This document shows, in pieces, positions 55,770 through 64,000 of a stretch of 64,000 bases of DNA. A model generated the notes under the pieces. The model was not told the DNA's origin. It saw nothing but the letters and a program-made list of their open reading frames with translations, and searched no databases. A program made the translations under genes and the position numbers. This DNA is from Epiperipatus broadwayi (Eukaryota > Onychophora > Udeonychophora > Euonychophora > Peripatidae): contig JAQFVV010006734.1 of assembly GCA_028023455.1 (NCBI GenBank), positions 312,001 to 376,000 on the forward strand. The letters run 5' to 3'. The stretch's first letter is position 1, and each line of letters begins with the position of its first letter.

Positions 55770-56968
55770 TTATTTGGCAAGATATTTCCATATTAACATT
55801 CTATTCACATCATGTGTCTCTTCAGGTTGATGATGCTTTTTGACTCTAGCATCATCAACTGTGTTGTGATTTCTTAGCCATACTTGAATTGAGTCACTGC
55901 AGTCCCAACAATCTAATGGAAGACTTGTAAAATTTATTACTAGAAGATTTGCCACATTTTTCATTTCGGGGCAATTTCTTTTATCCAAATAAATTGTTTT
56001 CATTACAGAAAACCCTCATTCAGCATGCAAAATTCTTAGCAATGGTATTAATTATATATTTATCTCTTTGGATAGTTTTGGGTAAAACATGTTTCTGATG
56101 ATTTCTCATAACATTTTCAACATAATTACAGAAATCATTAACTGAAATCTCATGATGAAATACTTTGTAGAAATCTGGTAATTTCTCTTCAAATTCTTTC
56201 CAGGGAACTATAGCTTTCAAATTCCAAGCATCTGGGTTCACAATTTTAACTAATTGATGGATTTTATGATTTCTATCTTGAATATCATTATTTATGCTAT
56301 CACAATCCATTAATCTTAATGTCATATTTGTTGTCACTACATTCAATACTTTTTGATGGGGAAGATATATTTGTTGTCTTCAATAAAATTAACATGCTGG
56401 AATTCGTTAGCAGAGATAGTTTCATTTATTATTTTTTCATAAGTACCACTCTTTTCTTTGAAATATTCAAATGCTTTAATTGTTCTCTTAATCAATTGTT
56501 CAGCACACAATATATTTCCACATCTTTCTTGAAGAACATCCAATAACAAAGAAATTTCTTCTAGTACATCGATTATTAAGCAAAATCTCTCATAAAATAT
56601 TTGTTGGCAAGACATTTAGCCATTCCATAAAATTTTCTTATTAATGGAAAAAAAATCATATAGTGCTGGATAGGCTCACCATGTTGCAACTGCTGTTCTA
56701 TGACTGCATGCTGCCCATCTTGGGCCAAAAACTCTACCAATTTTTAAAATTTCAATTCCCAAATTGTTTGAAATTTTATTCAGTACCATTTGGTTTTTAT
56801 TAGACTGATGAAAGATTTTATATATTTCATCAATAAATGCTTTAAAATGATTCACTTGCTTTATGTCCTTGATAAAATCATCCAACACAAGCTGAAGGTG
56901 ATGATTCAAACAATGCCGAATAATAATCCTGGGATAGTGGTTTTTTTTATTTTAACATTCACTACTGA
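55770..56968 (-). pseudogene. hAT transposase, C-terminal half
   Basis: The frame resumes after the LINE with MVSSEC, then [20 protein letters not shown] (about 56930), [40 protein letters not shown], a stop (TGA after ATW, probably from CGA), AYPALYDFF, then CGNILCAEQLIKRTIKAFEY (56343-56615). The last piece (55770-56003) has MKTIYLDKRNCPEMKNVANL and VWLRNHNTVDDARVKKHHQP, the usual hAT dimerisation end. It would cut and join the element ends if intact. Confidence 0.8.
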
Positions 56969-57083
56969 CCATGTGATGTGATGTGATGTGATGCATTTGG
57001 CTTCTCCTTAAACGAAGTCAAGAATATCTCAGCAATTATGACCAGATAAACCTGTTAGCCATTTTATTCTCCATTCCCCACTC

Positions 57084-57848
57084 TTAAGTCTTCCCATATT
57101 CTGCCCCATCCCATTTCCACAACATAAACTTTGTCAACTCTATGGCCTTTATATATAAATCCCCCTTATCTCTTCGCAAACCCAACATAAAAACTAATAA
57201 CTCAGTTTCTGTATAGTCACTTTGTTTATGTCCATCCTCCCATAACTTCATTATCTGTACCCTTTCTGCTTTCAAGCATTTACATTCAATCAACATATGC
57301 CTAATATTTTCTATACCTTCCTTACATAATCTGCACATTAAATTATCCATGGTTTTCCATTTACATGTATATTCTCTTGTTGCTAAAGATCCCATTCAAG
57401 CCTTAAATAATAAACTACTTTCCTTACTATTATCATAAATTAACTCGCATCCAATATTCCGTTTACTTCTATATATATTTAAACTCTTCTTACCCTCCAT
57501 ACTAGTTCTCCATCTCTCTAACTCCCTATTTTTTATTAATGCTTCTATTCTTTTATCCCATTCCTTACCACTATAATACTCAACAATCCTTCTAACACAA
57601 TCATCCCACCTTTTATACAAGTATACTGATATAAATTATTTATCCAAATCTTTTCCATACTGCATTACCTTTCTCACCCATCTTGTTACCTGCCCTTTAC
57701 TCATAACCCAATTGAACACTATTTTTGCTATTCTTTTACTATCCATAAACTGCAACCTACCAAACATTTTCATTTTACTTTTTGCATCTCTCATATAAAA
57801 ACTTGACCATCCCATTTCTCCTTGAATTGCCTCCTTTGCTGTCCACAT
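57084..57848 (-). pseudogene. LINE C-terminal region with CCHC-like knuckle
   Basis: Pieces at 57636-57848 (WTAKEAIQGEMGWSSFYMRD), 57396-57620 (EWDKRIEALIKNRELERWR) and 57084-57395 (TCKWKTMDNLMCRLCKEGIE, then NIRHMLIECKCL). The last carries C-x2-C-x8-H-x4-C, usual at the end of many LINE ORF2 proteins. The last two pieces are in one frame and parted by a single TGA (57396-57398). The same TGA occurs in the tail at 42021. Confidence 0.85.
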
Positions 57849-57881
57849 CTCTGCATCTAATGCATGTCTTCCTACTTCCCT

Positions 57882-59491
57882 TTATACTTTCTCTAAATAA
57901 TCTAAAACCCTTTTACTAACACATAATGCATCATTACCATATGTTAACCCTGCTACTGTAACTCTCTTCCATACTATTCTAGCTACATTATATTTATTAT
58001 ATGAAAATACTGTTAGTTTCGTTACCAAACCTTTTCTTTTCTTTGCTTCATTTATCAATTTTTTCTCCCATTCATCCAAGCAATTTTCCTGATTACATAA
58101 GATGATTCCCAAATACCTATATCTATCCATCACACTTAACTTTATATCCCCCAATAAAAATTCTACATCTTCTCTTTCCCCAGTATTAACCATCATTATA
58201 TTTGATTTTTCTTCACTAAATTTAATCCCCATCTCTTTACCCACCCTTGCACATGTCCTCAACATAATTTCTATATCTTCTCTTCTTTCTGCACACAAAA
58301 AGATATCATCTACAAAAAAAAGACCCAACAAAATATATACTCCCTTGCCACCTATTAATGGTATCTCTACCCCTCTTCCTAGTCTTTCTATTGCTTTCTC
58401 CATTTCACTCAAAAACAACAAAAACAAAATAGGTGACACAGGGCATCCTTGCCTTAATCCCACCCCATTTTTAACTTTAACTGATTCTATATCCCCTAAC
58501 TGGTAAGTATAATAATTATTTTCATATAATTTTCTTAATAATATTTACTAAAGCTTCATCCATTCCCAAATTGGCTAATCTTACCCATAATCTATTTCTA
58601 TTTACTCTATCATATGCTTTCTCTACATCTATAAAACTCATATATAATGATCTACCTGAATTCCTACTCATCTCCATAAGTTGTGTAACTACAAACAAAC
58701 TATCTCCTATACGCCTATCTGTCCTAAAACCTCCTTGCATTTCCCCCACTACCTTATTCTCTTCCATCCATTTTACAACTCTTCCAGCTACCATATATGA
58801 AAAAACTTTATATAAAACTGATGTTACCACTATTGGTCTATAATTATTTAACTTTCCATGATCCTTACCCTTCCCTTTAAATAATAATCTTATTCTTGTA
58901 TTACTCCAACTAACCGGAAAAACTGTCTTCTGTGCCATTTTATTAAAACATGATAATAACTTTGCTTTTGCTCTATGCCCTAAATTCATTACCATCTCTG
59001 CTGCCCATCCATCTAAACCTCGTGCCTTTCCACTTTTCAATCTCTTTCCTGCCTCATTCAATTCATTTTTTGTGAACCTAATATTCCCATTACTAACTGC
59101 TTTCATTTTTTTCTATCACTACTTCCTTCACATCTAGCATCTTTTCTATATCCATTACATATCTATTTAAGATTCTCTCTACCTCTTCTCTAGAGCTACA
59201 CTCTATTCCCTCATCATCTATTAATACTATCTCTCTTTCCCCTACATTTCTCCTTTTAATATAATTCCAAAATTTTTTACTCCCATCTCTTCCACTTTTA
59301 TTAATATCCTCCAACAATTTACTATTTAACTTCATCCTCTCTCTATAATTATCCATTTTAGCCAACTTCTTCTTCTCTAAGTACTTTCTCCATTTATCAT
59401 TAATATCATTTTCACTTTCTTTGTTCTTAATAGCACACTTATATTCTCTGCATGCTTTTTTCCTCTCTTTTACACTTTTACTAACTCTCAT
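57882..59491 (-). pseudogene. LINE reverse transcriptase
   Basis: Motifs in order: LKSGKARGLDGWAAEM, NNYRPIVVTSVLYKVFSYMV, GEMQGGFRTDRRIGDSLF, motif A MSFIDVEKAYDRV (58522-59106), motif B GLRQGCPVSPILF and motif C LFFVDDIFLCA (57882-58463), then RYRYLGIILCNQE. The catalytic aspartates are kept. The frame shifts at about 59100 and again between 58522 and 58463. The upstream piece 59093-59491 is a lysine- and glutamate-rich linker. Low decay suggests a recent insertion. Confidence 0.88.
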
Positions 59492-59750
59492 TTTTTAATT
59501 ACTTTTATTCTTCTGCATATTCTCAACTAAAACCCTATTTGCCACTTTTTCTATTTCACCACACCAGTCCTTATATTCATCCCCATCCAACTGCTCCATG
59601 TTTTCTTCAACTTTTATTTTATATTCTTCCAACTTATTCTTATCATTCACTCTCCATCCACATCTTTCACTATTATTCTCCATCACATTACTATCCATTT
59701 CTATTACAATAAAATTATGATCACTATTACATACTCTCCATCTGAACAAA

Positions 59751-60715
59751 ATCCAATCAAATTATTTTTCAAATATGGATTATCAAATCCTACTGAATGC
59801 AGATTTTGTAGTAGGACAATGTAAATGGTTTCAGCATCTTGGTTTTGTAATTCCACTAAATCTACAAAAATTGTTGATGAAAAATCTGTATCCTTAACCT
59901 TAATAAAAATGATAAGGACTGGTTTGCATGATATTGTTGATGCCTCATCAATTATGACACATATCTTTAAATTATGATCTATTATTTTTTAAACACTACC
60001 TTTTTAAAGTATTTTGCAATGTGCTGAACAATTTTGACAGCTGTGAATCGAGAATGGAGTTCTACTCCCATATCTAACCCATTCTTTTTTTTTTGTAATT
60101 CTATCAAATGTTCAATATCTGAAAACGGTCAGCTTAATTTTGCTTAAGTGTGAACTGTGTTGAAAATTTTACAAGTGGAGATCATAAACTTTTCATGAGA
60201 TTTGTCTATGGATTTGGAAATTGAATATTTTGCACTTTCAATTGCATCGCACATATCTGGTGTGCTTTTGATGAAAGGTATTCCTTTATTTTTTTTTCCA
60301 AAGAGAGACTTGTTGAACCATTTTATTTTTTCCACTTGAAATAATATTACATCTTCTCCATTCTTTTGATACATGAGTTGCCTACACTTTTATTGACTCA
60401 ATTTTAATACAAATATCACACTCAAGCGTTTTCCCAATAATAAGTAAACTGCAATATTTTTTTTTTAATTCATTGGCTTGTTTCATATTCTAGTAGTCAG
60501 GAAGGTCACTACGTACATTTATTTTATATGCATCTTTTGTACTTTTGGAACTGAAAAGCTTATTTGCGTCAACTTTATTTTCTGTTGTATCAGAAGAAAC
60601 AGAAAACAAAACTTGATTCGAAATATCATCCTTTACTATCGTTTTTGATTCCGTATCAGTTTTTGGGTCTTTTATGAAGAAATCCGATATTGTTTGGCAT
60701 TTTCATTTCATTTCT
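59751..60715 (-). pseudogene. hAT transposase, N-terminal half (KIAA1586-like)
   Basis: In order: QTISDFFIKDPKT near 60690, IIGKTLECDICIK (a CxxC pair, about 60430), VSKEWRRCNIISSGKNK, then KKNKGIPFIKSTPDMCDAIE and ISKSIDKSHEKF (60144-60374), LSWPFSDIEHLIELQKKNG (about 60130) and LQNQDAETIYIVLLQNLHSV (about 59850), ending NLIGFCSDG at the LINE junction. This order matches KIAA1586-type proteins, which derive from hAT transposases. Two or more frame breaks. Confidence 0.8.
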
Positions 60716-61839
60716 TGTGAAGGATTTATTTTTATTATATTCTCATGCTAAATTCACCCTAGGAAAAAAAAACAACCATCTAATTAATTCATTTTTAATA
60801 CAAATGAGTGGTAACATATCATAAAACAAATAAAATAGTAAAATTAAAAGAATAAAAAGAAAAAAAAATATTTGAAAATGAGTCATGTCATTTGATGAGC
60901 CAAAGTTATTGTTATATTTATCATCTTGCCAAGTTATTCTAGAAAAAATATATTGAACTCATTGTTAAAAAAAGGCACACTATTACATTAGATATAGCAA
61001 ACTAAACGAAAATAATGTACTATAAACTTATTACAGCTGGTAATCCATTAAACTTACTAATCAAATAAAAAAAAATCTTGCATGATAAATATGTAAGTGA
61101 AGAAATAAAATATTTAAATAAAAAATAAAAGTTAAATAAATATTTAAAACAACGTCGGCACAACAAAATCATTGGTAACAATGGTTTTATGTTACTGTTT
61201 ATTTTCGCAATGATAGGTCCTTTTGAATGAAGTTATTTTATCTTTAAAGTAAAATAATTTCAGCAAGAGTAAATTTCATTAAAAAAATTATGGTAATACA
61301 TAAATACATTTGTGCCGAATTTATTTTTAATTTTAATAACATCTCTGTTAAATGTAAGCAAATTAATAGTTAATTAATTTCTTACTTTGTTGTGTAAAAA
61401 TATTGATTCCTTTATCACTAATAAAATAACACTTTTTATTTGTATATTTTTAAATAAACTAATTTGAAATGCGATAAATAATGGATTTTATTATTACTTA
61501 AAACAAAACTGTTGTGAATTATTCCTTACAGAATAATTCTTAATCACTCAACATTTCACTGTGCATATAACACGTTCCAAACGCAATACGCATGTGATTA
61601 AATGGTGTTTTCTATTGTATTGTGAATTATTCTGGGAAAAGCATTTTGAACCCAATCTGTTCAAAAAAATCATTGTTACGTTAGATATAACAAAAAAAAA
61701 ATACAAGTAGTGTTCTAGATTATTGTTGGAAACAATTTAAGTAATTTGTTAATTCAACTCTTTTTTTAGGAGAATAATAAATACAATTTATTTTCCGATA
61801 ATTTAACTATCGGTTCACTAATTTTTTTTTAATTTTAAG

Positions 61840-61869
61840 AACCGGGTTCGCGCGAACCGGTCATCACTG
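61840..61869 (-). repeat. right end of the hAT element
   Basis: GAACCGGGTTCGCGCGAACC on the plus strand is itself a GC-rich palindrome (GGTTCGCGCGAACC), directly followed by GGTCATCACTG. Such subterminal palindromes can be binding sites for a transposase, but that is inference. Confidence 0.6.
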
Positions 61870-64000
61870 CTTAACCCTTGTGACCCTCATACTCAGACTG
61901 AATATTTACGGGACCTATTATATGTTGTTACCAAAGTACATAAGAATACTACTAATAAAAGTCGTTTTACCACATACAAATATATATCTTTATATTATAT
62001 TTTAGTACATACGATCCCATATAAGATTTAAAAAAAAACTGCATATTTATAAAAATATATAATACTGTACTTGGTTCTTAGTAGGTCTGTTGATTTATAG
62101 CAATTACAACTTTTTTAGCTTGTTTTTAAAAATGAGTACTTTACATTCAAGAATATAGTACCATGTATAAACGTTAGGGGGATACTAGCACAAAGAACAA
62201 AACTCAGAGTGCGCTAGAGAAATGAGAGTAATATAAGAAATTGCCGTTATGATGTGCTATTTATACAAAGCTGTTGGAATATAAAGAAGGAAGTAGACAC
62301 ACAATAATGGGTTGAACAGTTTTCACGCATTTTTTAATCGTGCTTAGGTTTTTATTTTTTCAATTAAAAATTTATTCTCCACCACGAGAACTTGTCAACA
62401 TATTCACACTCCCCCAACAGTTTTTCTGTGACCATTTGAGGGATCGTGACTCAAGTTGCACACTGCTGATCTAACCAACCCAGAGTAATTTAGGGTCTTA
62501 ACCTTTTAACTAAAAATAGTAACTTATTTATCTCATACTATTGGATGACTCTCTGGTTAATTTCTACGTTAAAAAAATCTTAAGTCTATTTGACCTGAAA
62601 CATTTCAAGATTTATCTGATCAGCTTTAAATATCAAATCATGATATAGTTGAAGTTTATTTCTTAAAAAAAACTTTAAATCCAAAATTACAATTTTAAGG
62701 CATTATTACTTTACTATTCTATTTGTAATGTTTTAAATAAACTTTATTTTCCAGTTTATATTCATATATAGCAACTGAACTAACTTTAAATTATATCTGT
62801 CATACTTCCCAGTGCTATAGTAATAAATAAATGGGGGAGAAGATCTCTTTCCAGATAATATTTAAGATTTTATAAATAGATTGCAGTTATAACACTATAA
62901 TAATAGGAGCAAATATTTACACCAGTCAAGAATTTTACAAAGTCAAAATTATCAAATTTTCAAATTTAAATTGACAAGGTAACATTAATTAATAATGATT
63001 TGGTTCATGAATAACTTTAATAAATTTATAAATGTATTCAAATATAACAAATATATTTGCATGCATAATTATTAAAGAGATAAAGTTATTGTAGATAGAG
63101 AAATTCTTCTATGTTTATAGAATATATAAATAAACTGAGGAAGAAAAAAATCTTTTTTCAGTTGCTGTCTAAGATTTAATAAATAATCTACAATTATTAC
63201 TTTATAATAATACTTTGAAAGTTTGGCAATTTTGCCGTTGTAAAATTTTTGGCCGGTTTCTATTATAATATAACAATCGCAGTCTATTTATAATATTTTA
63301 AATACTAAATAGAAAAAAAATTCTTCAGTTTATTTGTAGTTATTTGGTTATTGAGCAGCATGACAGGTATACTTTCAAGTTAATTGAATTTTCCTTTATA
63401 ATAAATTTGTCTGCTTAGCATTATTCATGTAGATTTATATATATACTTAAATTATTGTGTCTGATTTCGAATCCCTGATGAGTAATTTTGAAAAAAATTT
63501 TCAATGGGCTTAAAATTTCTCTTGCCTGTAACAATGCTGTAGCCAATCCAGCTAACTGTTCAATACTGTTTGGCAAGTGAGTACACATATCCAGCTATTC
63601 TTAAACTTGGCAGTAAAACAAAAATAAAATATCCCTGTCATTAGCCAAGCAACTAAAAGGAGCATACTACCGTTATCACTGTTCACTCTGTATTGGGTTA
63701 CTTAAAAGCTGCTTATTTTTTTTTCAACCCCATAAATAAAATTTAAATATATATATAAATTTATCTTACACATTCTATTTTAGCAAACATTTAATTACAA
63801 TTATTATCACTTTACCAAACATAAATGATTATTAATGATTTTTTATTAAGTCAGAAATGTCACTGTCTTTATTTTGCTGTAATATTTTATGCAAATACAA
63901 TTTGTACACTTTACTTCCAACACTTTATAGCAATTTTTTTTTATTGTACATATACTATCTGATGTTTCAACTAACATGCAGTCTTCCTCAGAGCTATGAT
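61870..64000. other. AT-rich spacer
   Basis: No gene recognised to the end of the window. One hAT-like end is listed separately (62380-62465). Confidence 0.5.
62380..62465 (-). mobile_element. hAT-like element end
   Basis: Read on the minus strand from 62465: CAGTGTGCAACTTGAGTCAC, then GATCCCTCAAATGGTCACAG. This is like the common hAT (Charlie-type) terminus CAGTGGTTCTCAAACT...GTCACGACCC. The other end and any transposase were not found. Confidence 0.5.

Larger units (their letters stand above)
56969..59750 (-). mobile_element. 5'-truncated LINE (CATCA-tailed family) inside the hAT transposase
   Basis: It begins mid-endonuclease (CNSDHNFIVIE, near 59730) and ends in CATCACATCACATCACATCA (minus strand), at 56975-56994 (TGATG repeat on plus). 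The hAT frame runs up to SDG on one side and resumes MVSSE on the other, so the junctions are precise to a few bases. ATGG occurs at both and may be a short target duplication. 5' truncation is usual for target-primed reverse transcription. The LINE clade is not assigned. Confidence 0.88.
55467..61869 (-). mobile_element. hAT DNA transposon, split by a LINE
   Basis: The left end starts CAGTGGTTTACAATCTTTTA (55467), a typical hAT terminus. The right end, read inward on the minus strand, starts CAGTGATGACCGGTTCGCGC (61869). The ends share CAGTGRT only. TTAAC stands next to both (ATTTAACG left, CTTAACCC right), which may be a worn 8-bp target duplication. Inside is a KIAA1586-like transposase frame (60715-55770) interrupted by the LINE at 56969-59750. 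Without the LINE the element would be about 3.6 kb. Confidence 0.7.

Noticed and set aside
58102-58843. Plus-strand frames of 90 and 134 codons
   Set aside because: They lie antisense to clear reverse transcriptase motifs and have no protein-like features of their own.
55770-60715. KIAA1586-like frame as a domesticated host gene
   Set aside because: It has frameshifts, a stop and a LINE inside it, and hAT-type CAGTG ends stand on both sides. That is a dead transposon and not a kept gene.
63475-63497. CTGATGAGTAATTTTGAAA, another hammerhead-like string
   Set aside because: The middle does not pair with itself and the flanks do not form stems, so it is most likely chance.
1-64000. CRISPR arrays, bacterial operons, riboswitches or rRNA genes
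   Set aside because: No regularly spaced short repeats, no ribosome binding sites and no conserved rRNA segments. All recognisable proteins are animal or transposon types.

Overview
This is a very AT-rich window from a nuclear genome, almost certainly an invertebrate metazoan. The signs are small heat shock protein genes of animal type, a BovB-like RTE LINE, a KIAA1586-like hAT transposase, a Penelope-like element, Ty3/gypsy elements, and eukaryotic promoter elements with no ribosome binding sites or operons. I cannot fix the phylum from sequence alone. Only one host gene looks intact. Most of what can be recognised is layered, decaying mobile DNA in AT-rich spacer.

Layout. 1-8.8 kb: AT-rich spacer, a DNA element with 60-bp inverted ends and an internal tandem duplication (2.19-3.81 kb), tandem repeats (4.07 and 5.4-5.75 kb), a 200-bp palindrome (7.1-7.3 kb) and a LINE tail (8.49-8.78 kb). 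8.8-19.8 kb: spacer with no gene; the one notable item is a tRNA-like cloverleaf at 15.9 kb. 19.8-26.7 kb: a Ty3/gypsy element on the minus strand with gag, protease, RT, RNase H, integrase, primer binding site, polypurine tract, one full and one truncated LTR. It is inactivated by point changes and by a 1.3-kb insertion flanked by a 9-bp repeat. 27.0-27.7 kb: a broken small heat shock protein gene that still has a promoter. 28.0-28.8 kb: a palindromic element with tRNA-like ends. 29.1-32.1 kb: a near full-length RTE LINE (minus). 33.9-36.3 kb: an older gypsy pol remnant (minus). 37.6-43.4 kb: a second, more decayed RTE copy broken up by at least three nested insertions. 44-53 kb: two palindromic repeat families, a second and complete copy of the tRNA-like palindrome (45.5-46.3 kb), a Penelope-like element between direct repeats (47.6-50.3 kb) and tandem repeats. 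54.2-54.9 kb: the intact small heat shock protein gene (minus) with TATA box, heat-shock-element-like sites and a CTCF-like site. 55.5-61.9 kb: a hAT transposon (minus) whose transposase frame is split by a 2.8-kb LINE. 61.9-64 kb: spacer with one more hAT-like end.

How the parts relate. The two heat shock genes share the same alpha-crystallin signature and the same upstream design (TTCnnGAA sites, then TATA), so they look like a DNA-level duplicate pair, one live and one dead. The LINE family that split the hAT transposase also left three short 3' tails elsewhere in the window (8.5, 41.6 and 41.8 kb), ending in or close to a CATCA-type repeat. The RTE copies and gypsy copies form younger/older pairs. 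Together they record successive rounds of insertion around a single functional stress gene.
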